Shown here: positions 1 to 5,760 of the stretch, in pieces
Position numbering within the stretch: the stretch's first letter is position 1
Layout: each line of letters opens with the position of its first letter
Assembly (NCBI GenBank): GCA_002495185.1
Contig: DAEB01000013.1
Location: forward strand, 28,618 to 36,574
Direction of reading: 5' to 3'
From: Thermoplasmata archaeon UBA184
GTDB taxonomy: Archaea; Thermoplasmatota; Thermoplasmata; Lutacidiplasmatales; UBA184
DNA length: 7,957 bases
Notes under the pieces: model-generated
The model's database searches: none
The model's input: the letters and a program-made list of their open reading frames with translations, nothing else
What the model was told of the DNA's origin: nothing
Program-made: the position numbers and the translations under genes

Positions 1-801
1 CTCTCGTTCACGAACCTTCTCGACATCGACACGGCGCTCTCCACCGTCGCGGAGTTCGCGGTGCCGAGCGCCGCGGTCGTGAAGCACGCGACCCCCTGCG
101 GCGTCGCCTCCGGCGCGACCCTCGCCGAAGCGCTCGAGAGGGCGATCGCGACCGACCCGGTCGCGCGGTACGGCTGCGCGGTCGCCGTGAACCGCACGGT
201 CGGGCCGGACGACCCGGCGACCTTGAAGGGAGTGTTCGTCGACCTCCTGGCGGCGCCCGAGTACTCCCCGGGCGGTCTCGAAGCGCTCGGACGTCGAGCG
301 AAAGTGAAGCTCATCCGGACCGACCCTCCGACGCTCGCTCCCGGCCGGTGGGAGGCGAAGAGCGCCCTCGGCCGGCTGTTGCTGCAGGAGGCCGATGTCC
401 GACCCCTCGTTCCGGGCGACCTCAAGCACGTGACGGGACCGGTCGCGACCGCCGAACAGCTGCGGGAGGTCGACTTCGCCTGGCGGGTCGCCCGGCATGC
501 GAAATCGAACGCGATCGTCCTCGTGAAGGGGACGGCGACGGTGGGGATCGGCTCCGGTCAGCCGACCCGGGTCAAGGCCGCCGAGCTCGCCTGCGAGGTC
601 GCGGGCGACCGGGCGAAGGGCGCGGTCCTCGCGTCGGACGCGTTCTTCCCGTTCCCGGACGGGGTCGAGGTCGCCGGGCGGGCCGGCGTCTCGCTCATCG
701 TCCAGCCCGGAGGCAGCCTCCGGGACCCCGAGGTGGTCGCGACCGCGGAGAGGTACGGGATGTCGATGTACTTCACCGGCTGGCGCGTCTTCCGCCACTG
801 A
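1..801 (+). CDS. purH: PurH, AICAR transformylase domain (5'-truncated by window edge)
   Basis: This is the C-terminal 266 residues of the purine biosynthesis enzyme PurH, which formylates AICAR with 10-formyl-tetrahydrofolate to FAICAR. In full-length PurH an N-terminal IMP cyclohydrolase domain then closes the ring. Only the transformylase part is visible, and the reading frame is open through base 1. The signature VKHATPCGVA (residues 27-36 of the visible part) holds the catalytic Lys-His pair (K28, H29). Later blocks are also typical: KSNAIVLVKG, GIGSGQPTRV, DAFFPF, QPGGSLRDPEV, and the C-terminal TGWRVFRH. The usual FGGIIALN segment reads YGCAVAVN, so it is divergent there. The last 29 bases overlap the tail of the convergent thioredoxin gene. 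Whether the cyclohydrolase domain is fused upstream cannot be seen. Archaea often use PurP and PurO instead, so a PurH is informative for lineage. Confidence 0.93.
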   Translation, partial: LSFTNLLDIDTALSTVAEFAVPSAAVVKHATPCGVASGATLAEALERAIATDPVARYGCAVAVNRTVGPDDPATLKGVFVDLLAAPEYSPGGLEALGRRAKVKLIRTDPPTLAPGRWEAKSALGRLLLQEADVRPLVPGDLKHVTGPVATAEQLREVDFAWRVARHAKSNAIVLVKGTATVGIGSGQPTRVKAAELACEVAGDRAKGAVLASDAFFPFPDGVEVAGRAGVSLIVQPGGSLRDPEVVATAERYGMSMYFTGWRVFRH

Positions 802-1144
802 GGCGGACCTTCGAGAAGTACTTCCGGACGCTCTCGCGGAACGCCACCAGGTCGACCGACCCCACTTCGCGTCCCTTCTCCTGCCCGGCCTCGACGAAGA
901 CGTACGTCGGGATCATGTGGATCCCGTACGACCTCGTCACGAGCGCCGCCTCGTCGACGTTCACGCGCGCGACCTTCACCCGACCTCCGAGCTGGGCGCT
1001 CAGGTCCCGGAGCAAGGGCTCGGCGACGCGGCACGGGGCGGACCAGTCCGCGTAGAAATCGACGACGACGGGGACCGGAGAGCGGATGACCTCGCGCTCG
1101 AACGTCGCGTCCGTGACCCGGATCGGCTCGGTGCGCTCGCCCAC
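773..1144 (-). CDS. Thioredoxin-fold protein with SxxC active site
   Basis: A 123-residue single-domain thioredoxin, normal length for the family. The fold signature is present: VVVDFYADW (26-34), active-site segment WSAPCR (34-39), and cis-proline loop SYGIHMIPTYVFV (72-84, Pro79). The first active-site cysteine of the usual WCxxC is Ser35 (codon TCC at 1042-1040), while the second, Cys38, remains. It therefore cannot form the ordinary intramolecular disulfide. It may act as a monothiol, a chaperone-like or trapping thioredoxin, or a specialised partner protein; which is unknown. The start is GTG at 1144. It follows a CTTAAA box (1176-1171) about 29 bases upstream, which suits a leaderless transcript, and a GGAGAGG stretch also lies upstream. 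It is divergent from mutY, with 60 bases between starts, and its last 29 bases overlap the 3' end of purH in the opposite direction. Confidence 0.88.
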   Translation of the reverse strand: MGERTEPIRVTDATFEREVIRSPVPVVVDFYADWSAPCRVAEPLLRDLSAQLGGRVKVARVNVDEAALVTRSYGIHMIPTYVFVEAGQEKGREVGSVDLVAFRESVRKYFSKVRLSGGRRASR

Positions 1145-1170
1145 GGCGGCCGTTCGAAACCCTCTCCTGC

Positions 1171-1176
1171 TTTAAG
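1171..1176. promoter_or_regulatory. Shared AT box (TTTAAG/CTTAAA) between divergent trx and mutY
   Basis: The only AT-rich hexamer in the 60-base gap between the GTG starts at 1144 (-) and 1205 (+). Its centre lies about 29 bases from one start and 31 from the other, close to the distance expected for an archaeal TATA box serving a leaderless or nearly leaderless transcript. TTTAAG reads CTTAAA on the other strand, so one site could in principle direct transcription both ways. This is inferred from position and composition only. Confidence 0.45.
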
Positions 1177-1204
1177 TCCCCGGCTCGTCCCGCACCCGAG
1201 TCCC

Positions 1205-2362
1205 GTGAGGTCTCGCCCGACGGTCGGTGCTCCGCTTCCCACGACGCTCGCACCGCGTCTTCTCCGCTGGTATCGCCGTTCCCAGCGGCCGCTTCCGTGG
1301 CGCTTCGACCGGAACCCGTACCGCGTCTGGGTCGCGGAGGTCCTCCTCCAGCAGACGCGGGTCGCTACGGCGAGCGCGTACTTCCCGCGGTTCCTCCGCG
1401 AGTTTCCCACCGTCGAAGCGCTCGCCCGAGCCCCCATCGGCCGGGTGCTGAAGGTCTGGGAGGGGGCCGGATACTACGCCCGTGCCCACCACCTCCACGA
1501 AGCAGCGCGGGTCGTGGTCCGGACCATGGGCGGCACGATCCCGTCCACCGTCCCCGAGCTCGAGCGGCTCCCCGGGGTCGGTCCCTACATCGCGCGCGCG
1601 GTCGCGTCGATCGCGTTCGGGACGCCGACGGTCGCCCTCGAAGCGAACGGGCTTCGGGTCGCGGCCCGGTGGACCCGGGACGAAGGGGACGTGCGAGACG
1701 CCCGGGTTCGCGCGGCGCTCGAGGAGCACCTTCGGTCGGTCCTTCCTCCCCGGAGTCCGGGCGAGTTCAATGAGGCGATGATGGAGCTCGGAGAGACGCT
1801 CTGTCTCCCCGCCCACCCGAAATGCCCTCGGTGCCCGGTCGCGTTCGGCTGCCGCGCCCGCCTCGAGCTTCGGGACCCGGGGACGATCCCCGCACGCCGA
1901 AAGCAGCGCCGGCGACCGCACGTGCGCGCCGCGATCGTCGTCCTGCGGGAGGGCGGCCGGTGGTTCGTGCAGCGACGCCCGCCCGCCGGGCTCCTTCCCG
2001 GGCTCTGGGAATTCCCGGGCGGTCGGGTCGAACAGGGCGAGTCCGCCGAGGCGGCCGCCCGCCGCGAACTCCGGGAGGAAACCGGGTTCGTCGTTGGTCG
2101 TCTCCGACCGGTCGGTACCGTCCATCACGCCTATAGCCACTTCACGGTCGAGCTGCACGCCTTCGCGGGCGCGCGGAGGTCGACCGGGTCCCGCCCGAAA
2201 CCACTCGGGTCGGACGGGCGATGGGTAACCTCCTCCGAGCTCGAGCGACTCCCCCTGCCGAAGGCGACCAAGAAGGTGGTCGCCCTCGTTCGGAGGAAGG
2301 TGGGTAGAGCTTCCCCGGGTTCAGGATCCCGTCGGGGTCGCAGGCTGTCTTCACGGCCGTGA
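1205..2362 (+). CDS. mutY: MutY adenine DNA glycosylase with intact C-terminal Nudix box
   Basis: A 385-residue protein predicted to remove adenine mispaired with 8-oxoguanine. The N-terminal glycosylase domain shows EVLLQQTRVAT (E45, equivalent to the catalytic Glu), GAGYYARAHHLHEAA, the helix-hairpin-helix LPGVGPYIA (122-130, with Tyr128 where endonuclease III has Lys), and a 4Fe-4S loop C200-x6-C207-x2-C210-x5-C216. The C-terminal domain (about 240-350) resembles MutT. It has AYSH (309-312), matching the F-S-H loop that reads 8-oxoG. Unlike typical MutY it also has a complete Nudix box: G273-x5-E279-x7-R287-E-L-R-E-E-T-G-F295. The catalytic Asp of the family (LDGN) is Glu146 in LEAN. The GTG start at 1205 was chosen because conserved sequence begins just after it and an AT box lies 31 bases upstream; the frame is open further back, but that part is antisense to the thioredoxin gene. 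The tail overlaps the convergent oxidase gene by 221 bases. Confidence 0.9.
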   Translation: MRSRPTVGAPLPTTLAPRLLRWYRRSQRPLPWRFDRNPYRVWVAEVLLQQTRVATASAYFPRFLREFPTVEALARAPIGRVLKVWEGAGYYARAHHLHEAARVVVRTMGGTIPSTVPELERLPGVGPYIARAVASIAFGTPTVALEANGLRVAARWTRDEGDVRDARVRAALEEHLRSVLPPRSPGEFNEAMMELGETLCLPAHPKCPRCPVAFGCRARLELRDPGTIPARRKQRRRPHVRAAIVVLREGGRWFVQRRPPAGLLPGLWEFPGGRVEQGESAEAAARRELREETGFVVGRLRPVGTVHHAYSHFTVELHAFAGARRSTGSRPKPLGSDGRWVTSSELERLPLPKATKKVVALVRRKVGRASPGSGSRRGRRLSSRP

Positions 2363-3674
2363 GCAGTCCGATCGCGCTCGTCCCAAGCTCCTCCGCCAGG
2401 AACGGCCGCTTCAGGATACCGACCCCGTGCTCGGCGCTGATCGTCCCCCCGAGGGACCGGGAGGCCGAGAGGACCGACGCACGGATCCTCTGCGCGACCG
2501 CCGACGTCGGGTCGACCACGTAGTTCGGGTGAAGACTTCCTTCTCCGAGATGTCCGAAGAGGAAGTACGGGACCCTCTCCCGTCGCGCGATCCGCGCGAG
2601 CGCGCGGAGCAGGTCATCGATCCGGGCGACGGGCACCGCGACGTCCTCCCGGACGTGGTAGCCGTACCGCTCGAGGAGGACGTTCCCGCTCTCCCCCCGG
2701 AGGGTCCACAGCTCATCGGCATCCTCGAACACCGCGGGCATTCCCGGAACGCCGGCCTTCGCTAAGCGGCTCCTCAGGCGAGTCAGCCGGCGGCTCGCCT
2801 CGGACGCGCCGCCGGCCTCCACCTCGAGAAGGAGGAGGGCCGAGCCGCTCCGCCACCGGGCCGTCCGCGCCTCGGAGAGCGCCGCCGCACATCCCGCGTC
2901 GAGATACTCGACCGCGGAGAGCCCGCTATCGGGAAGGCGGGCGAGCGAACTTACGATGGATCCGAGGGATGGGCGCGATGGGAGGGGTACGACGACCCCT
3001 CGCCGGGTCGTCGGTACCGGCGCGAGCCGCACGGTGAGCTCCGTCGCGATCCCGAGCGTCCCCTCGCTCCCGACGAACAACTGGAGGAGGTCGGGCCCGA
3101 CTGACCGCTTCGCCACCCGACGGCCAAGATGGACGCGATCTCCGGTTCCGAGCACCGCGTCGACCTCTCGGACCCAGGCCCGGGTCGGTCCGTAGCGGAA
3201 CGACCGCATCCCCGAGGCGTTCGTCCCGACGTTCCCTCCGATGGTCGAGGTCGTCCACGAGCCGGGGTTAGGGGGAAAGAATAGCCCGTGGGGAAGAAGG
3301 GCCCGCTGGAGGTCCCGGTTCACGACGCCCGGTTCCACGCGGGCCCAGAGGTCGTCCCCGTCGACCTCGAGGACGCGAGACCAGGCCGAAAGGTCGACCA
3401 CCACGCCTCCGTCCGGGGGCACCGACTCGCCGTCGAGCGACGTCCCGCCCCCACGCGGCACGAGCGGTACCCTCGTTCGGCGAGCCCAGCGTACGAGGTC
3501 GACGACGTCCTCCGCGTCCGCCGGCGCGACGACCGCGAGCGGACGGCCTGAAAGATGCGAACCGTCCCGGCCGAAGGGCAGGACCTCGAGGTCCCCCGTA
3601 AGCAGCCGACCGCGAACCGCCGTGGCGAGCGAACGAACTCTCTTTGAACCGGGACCGGAAGGAGTTCGCGACAC
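2142..3674 (-). CDS. FAD-linked oxidase, GlcD / D-lactate dehydrogenase family
   Basis: A 510-residue flavoprotein of the PCMH/VAO type, expected to oxidise a 2-hydroxy acid such as D-lactate or glycolate; the substrate cannot be fixed from sequence. The FAD-binding domain shows VPRGGGTSLDGE (72-83), GGNVGTNASGM (146-156) and FVGSEGTLGI (200-209). The C-terminal domain carries HLGEGSLHPN (375-384, equivalent to the usual HxGDGNxHPN metal/substrate motif), SAEHGVG (413-419) and the family's ending NPGKL (452-456). It has no fused iron-sulfur domain, unlike GlcD-GlcF fusions. After NPGKL the frame runs on for 54 low-complexity Arg/Ser/Pro-rich residues antisense to mutY, probably read-through rather than a domain. 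The GTG start at 3674 is the only good candidate near the conserved N-terminus, but its ribosome site is weak. It lies 27 bases downstream of the receiver gene on the same strand, so the two probably share a transcript. Confidence 0.88.
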   Translation of the reverse strand: MSRTPSGPGSKRVRSLATAVRGRLLTGDLEVLPFGRDGSHLSGRPLAVVAPADAEDVVDLVRWARRTRVPLVPRGGGTSLDGESVPPDGGVVVDLSAWSRVLEVDGDDLWARVEPGVVNRDLQRALLPHGLFFPPNPGSWTTSTIGGNVGTNASGMRSFRYGPTRAWVREVDAVLGTGDRVHLGRRVAKRSVGPDLLQLFVGSEGTLGIATELTVRLAPVPTTRRGVVVPLPSRPSLGSIVSSLARLPDSGLSAVEYLDAGCAAALSEARTARWRSGSALLLLEVEAGGASEASRRLTRLRSRLAKAGVPGMPAVFEDADELWTLRGESGNVLLERYGYHVREDVAVPVARIDDLLRALARIARRERVPYFLFGHLGEGSLHPNYVVDPTSAVAQRIRASVLSASRSLGGTISAEHGVGILKRPFLAEELGTSAIGLLTAVKTACDPDGILNPGKLYPPSSERGRPPSWSPSAGGVARARRRLPIARPTRVVSGGTRSTSARPRRRAARP

Positions 3675-3701
3675 GGACCGGCGCTCGCGCTCCCGGTCCC
3701 C

Positions 3702-4148
3702 TCAGGTGGTCGCGGACGGGGTCCCGACGGAGTCGACCGCTTGGATGAAGTCCCGGATCGCGAACGGCCGTACGAGGATCGTCTTCGCGCCGGCCTCGCG
3801 AGCTTTCGCCTCGAGAGCCGGGTCGGCGCTCGGGAGGATCACGATCGCGGAGAGGTCCCCCCGACCTTGGAGGGCGGCCTGGAGCTCGGAGAAGGAGCTG
3901 TCGCTCTTTCCGGTGCCGGCGTCGAGCACGAGCACCTTCTGGTCGGGCGACACCGGAACCCGCTCAATCCCTTCGTGGGTCGGCCCCTCCAGAAGGACCC
4001 GGTGACGATGAAGGCGGAGGAGGCCCCGGAGGAGCAGTCGGGAGTCTTCGCTCCCGCCGAGCACGATCGCCGGCGCTCCGGGGGGCCCCGAGGGGTTTCG
4101 CAGGGGCGGGGCGGCAACAGTTTCGGTGGCGGTCTGGAATGCGCGCAT
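3702..4148 (-). CDS. Small receiver-like (response regulator) protein, degenerate
   Basis: A 148-residue protein consisting of about 25 disordered residues and one receiver-like alpha/beta domain without an output domain. The pattern is visible: strand 1 AIVLGG followed by the acidic pair E34/D35, strand 3 KVLVLDAG with D76 at the phospho-acceptor position, strand 4 AIVILPSAD, and strand 5 TILVRPF. The usual Lys of the KPF motif is Arg127, and the Thr/Ser switch region reads PSA, so classical phosphorelay chemistry is doubtful. It could be a phosphorylation-independent binding module. The ATG start at 4148 has a strong ribosome site GGAGG (4160-4156) seven bases upstream. It precedes the FAD-linked oxidase by 27 bases in the same direction, suggesting co-transcription, though no functional link is known. 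No promoter is certain. The palindromic TATA box at 4302-4309 could serve it with a leader of about 130 bases. Confidence 0.72.
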   Translation of the reverse strand: MRAFQTATETVAAPPLRNPSGPPGAPAIVLGGSEDSRLLLRGLLRLHRHRVLLEGPTHEGIERVPVSPDQKVLVLDAGTGKSDSSFSELQAALQGRGDLSAIVILPSADPALEAKAREAGAKTILVRPFAIRDFIQAVDSVGTPSATT

Positions 4149-4284
4149 GGTACTCCCTCCCGGCGAGGGTACGATGGCTCGGTCAAGGTTTGGGACGCGC
4201 CTCCTAAAGAACCCACCGACGAACCGCCGCCTGCTGGGGGGCTGGACAGTGCATTCCGGTCGAAAACCGCCCCATCGCCCATGT

Positions 4285-4298
4285 TCCGGGCACCCGGA
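4285..4298. repeat. Inverted repeat TCCGGG-CA-CCCGGA next to TATA box
   Basis: A perfect 6+2+6 dyad ending three bases before the TATA box at 4302-4309. An upstream position like this suits an activator or repressor site for the + strand transcript; no binding protein is known. The half-site motif CCCGG followed by an AT-rich stretch recurs just downstream at 4316-4324 (CCCGGTTAT). Confidence 0.4.
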
Positions 4299-4301
4299 TA
4301 A

Positions 4302-4309
4302 CTATATAG
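4302..4309. promoter_or_regulatory. Palindromic TATA box CTATATAG
   Basis: The most AT-rich octamer of the region, in otherwise strongly GC-rich DNA. As an archaeal TATA box it predicts a + strand start near 4330-4335, just before the structured element beginning at about 4333-4339. The octamer is its own reverse complement, so it could also drive the receiver gene on the - strand. A second AT stretch, GTTATACATT at 4320-4329, is an alternative. Confidence 0.55.
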
Positions 4310-4330
4310 AGTGGCCCGGTTATACATTGT

Positions 4331-4411
4331 TTGGCCTCGGGCATCGGCGGCAGCGTCTCTTGGCGGCACCGTCCAAGAGGCCAGGAGCCGCCCGCCGGTG
4401 CCTCCCTTTTT
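4331..4411 (+). ncRNA. Candidate structured small RNA or attenuator leader
   Basis: Downstream of the TATA box the + strand can fold into a long two-stem hairpin. The outer stem pairs 4339-4350 with 4392-4403 (12 pairs, two of them G-U). The inner stem pairs 4355-4363 with 4373-4381 (9 pairs, one G-U) and closes a nine-base loop. An asymmetric internal loop (4351-4354 and 4382-4391) separates them. CCC and then TTTTT (4407-4411) follow directly, like an intrinsic or T-run terminator. All three wobbles are G-U on the + strand and would be A-C mismatches on the other, so the folding RNA is + strand. Alternative pairings GGCCTC (4333-4338) with GAGGCC (4377-4382), and GGCACCG (4365-4371) with CGGTGCC (4396-4402), would disrupt both stems, as in a switch or pseudoknot. 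It is not a tRNA and matches no family I recognise. It may be an independent RNA of about 80 bases or the 5' leader of the next gene. Confidence 0.5.
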
Positions 4412-4462
4412 CCGTGCAAGTGGAGCGATAGGTTCTTTTCAAGCGACGGAGGAGAGCGCGCG
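4412..4462 (+). promoter_or_regulatory. Leader with strong ribosome site for the zinc-ribbon gene
   Basis: The stretch between the T-run and the ATG at 4463 holds GGAGGAG at 4448-4454, eight bases before the start. It decides the start of the zinc-ribbon gene: the frame is open back to a TTG at 4331, but that part overlaps the structured element and lacks conserved features. Because the gene has a ribosome site far from the TATA box, its transcript would have a leader of about 130 bases, long for this genome. Confidence 0.6.
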
Positions 4463-5161
4463 ATGGTCGCCCTCTTCGGTCCCTCGCAGCAAGATCTCGA
4501 GCGTCTTCGGTCCACCGTACAGTCCCTCGGCACGACGAGCGTCCCCGGCCTCGCGGCCGCGCTCTCCGTCCGCGAGCGAAAAGCCGAGAAGCTCCTCGCG
4601 CACGAACTCGCCCGGCCGGGCACCCCCGTGATCTACGACCCGAGCCGGCGGCTCGTTCGCTGGGCCGCGCCGGCCCCGCCTCCTCCGCCCGCGGAACCCA
4701 CCCCAGTCGCGCCGACCGCTCCCGAACCGACGCGGGCGCCTCGCTCGCCCTCTCCCGTGTTCACCCCCGTCGGCCTGAAGACCCTCTGCCCGCACTGCCA
4801 TGTCGCGCTCCAGTCCACCGGCACCGAGAGCCTCGCCGTCTGTCCCGAGTGCGGCCGTCTTTCCACGATGCGGAACGGACGAGCGAGCGGCGCGTCCCCC
4901 CCCGCGGCCCCCACCCCGACCCCGTCCACGCCGTCGTCGTCCGGCCCCGAGACCGCGGCGGTCGGGGGGCTCGACGATCGACGCAGCCAGGAGCTGTTCG
5001 CCGCGTACGTGAGTTCGAAGCCGATCCCCTGCCCGAAGTGCCGAACGCCGCTGCGACACCGGGCCCTCAGCGAGTACGCCTGTCCCGCGTGCGGACAGAC
5101 GGTCCGGTTCCCGAAGATGGGAGACCTCCGGTCGCCCCCGGCACCGACCCCGCCGGCCTGA
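4463..5161 (+). CDS. Winged-helix-like protein with two zinc ribbons, unknown role
   Basis: A 232-residue protein that I do not recognise as a named family. Residues 8-67 look like a small helical, winged-helix-like module: helices around 8-22 and 28-50, then a hairpin-like VIYDPSRRLVRW. A Pro/Ala-rich linker follows (about 68-100). The first zinc ribbon is C109-PH-C112 and C127-PE-C130. A second low-complexity Pro/Ser/Thr linker (about 137-165) leads to a second ribbon, C190-PK-C193 and C207-PA-C210, and a Pro-rich tail. The modular layout suggests a nucleic-acid or protein-binding adaptor, possibly a transcriptional regulator; this is inference. The ATG at 4463 is supported by the upstream GGAGGAG. 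It converges with sodN, 49 bases apart, and sits downstream of the structured RNA element, which may control it. Confidence 0.7.
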   Translation: MVALFGPSQQDLERLRSTVQSLGTTSVPGLAAALSVRERKAEKLLAHELARPGTPVIYDPSRRLVRWAAPAPPPPPAEPTPVAPTAPEPTRAPRSPSPVFTPVGLKTLCPHCHVALQSTGTESLAVCPECGRLSTMRNGRASGASPPAAPTPTPSTPSSSGPETAAVGGLDDRRSQELFAAYVSSKPIPCPKCRTPLRHRALSEYACPACGQTVRFPKMGDLRSPPAPTPPA

Positions 5162-5176
5162 CGGACGGAAACGACG

Positions 5177-5195
5177 CCGGGTCGACCCGACCCGG
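5177..5195. terminator. GC-rich hairpin between convergent genes
   Basis: A perfect 8-bp stem (CCGGGTCG, 5177-5184, with CGACCCGG, 5188-5195) with a three-base loop, in the 49-base gap between the convergent zinc-ribbon and sodN genes. On the sodN strand it is followed by a short CGTTTCC, and on the + strand by no T-run. It may mark the 3' ends of one or both transcripts, more likely sodN. Confidence 0.35.
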
Positions 5196-5210
5196 GGCGG
5201 CGCGCGACGC

Positions 5211-5738
5211 CTAGGCCGGGACGACGAGCTCGCCGCCGGACTTCTGCATCGACGGCATCCGCTTCGTCTTCGCGCCCTTCGTCTGCCAGAAGAGCTCGGC
5301 GAACTCCTGGACGAGCTTGAGAAGCTCGAGCGCGTCGGCGAGGCTCGTGCCCTGGCGGGCCTTGGACGCCTGCTTGAAGATCCGGAAGACGAGGTCGGGG
5401 ACCTGCGGGAACTGCTTCACGTGGTCCGGGGTGAAGTAATCGCCCCAGATCACGCGGACCTCGTGCTTCGCCCGCTCCGCGTGCTGTTCCTTGACCGCGG
5501 TGTACCGGGCGAGCTTCGACACGTAGGCGGCTCGGTCCTCGGGCTTCGCGTCCATCGGAGGCATCGCGAGCTCGCCGATCAACTGGTCCATCCGGAGGAC
5601 CGTGAGGGCGGCGATCTGGGCCTCGTGGGGGTCATAAATGCCGCACGGGATGTCGCAGTGCCCGTAGGCGGTCGCGGGCGGTCGAACGGCGTCGCGGGCC
5701 CGGAGGGCCCAGTCGCGGATCCGGGGGAAAGCCGACAT
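5211..5738 (-). CDS. sodN: Nickel superoxide dismutase precursor
   Basis: A 175-residue precursor of the Ni-containing superoxide dismutase, which converts superoxide to oxygen and hydrogen peroxide. The nickel hook HCDIPCGIYDP begins at residue 27. In the mature enzyme this becomes His1, Cys2 and Cys6, the nickel ligands, with Tyr9 near the active site. The 26-residue leader ending ATAYG must be removed to free the His1 amino group, the job of SodX encoded next door. Further family blocks are VKEQHAERAKHEVRVIWGDY and LFWQTKG. The predicted mature chain is about 149 residues, longer than the roughly 117 of the Streptomyces enzyme; the extra lies in the first helical region and a C-terminal tail ending GGELVVPA. 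The ATG at 5738 is preceded by CTTATCC (5771-5765), 26 bases upstream, fitting a leaderless archaeal promoter. The frame is open further upstream, but that part is antisense to sodX. Confidence 0.95.
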   Translation of the reverse strand: MSAFPRIRDWALRARDAVRPPATAYGHCDIPCGIYDPHEAQIAALTVLRMDQLIGELAMPPMDAKPEDRAAYVSKLARYTAVKEQHAERAKHEVRVIWGDYFTPDHVKQFPQVPDLVFRIFKQASKARQGTSLADALELLKLVQEFAELFWQTKGAKTKRMPSMQKSGGELVVPA

Positions 5739-5760
5739 GGTGGCTCGCGATACCTCGATT

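Noticed and set aside
348..1055. Overlapping open frame on the + strand inside purH and across the thioredoxin gene
   Set aside because: Arg/Gly-rich translation in an alternate frame of two conserved genes; no start signal or domain.
917..1204. N-terminal extension of mutY to 917
   Set aside because: That part is antisense to the thioredoxin gene and low in complexity. MutY homology begins shortly after the GTG at 1205.
4149..4284. Search for a small gene or mobile element in the gap upstream of the receiver gene
   Set aside because: Apart from the receiver gene's ribosome site I see no convincing short gene, repeat family, terminal inverted repeats or CRISPR repeats here.
4331..4411. tRNA or H/ACA guide RNA for the structured element
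   Set aside because: The length is near that of a tRNA, but there is no cloverleaf, T-arm consensus or anticodon arm. There is no ACA box 3' of the stem and no kink-turn GA pairs for an H/ACA RNA.
4331..4462. TTG start at 4331 adding 44 residues to the zinc-ribbon protein
   Set aside because: The segment overlaps a strong RNA structure with a T-run and has no protein-like features. The ATG at 4463 has a strong ribosome site. It stays as the alternative that comparative data could revive.
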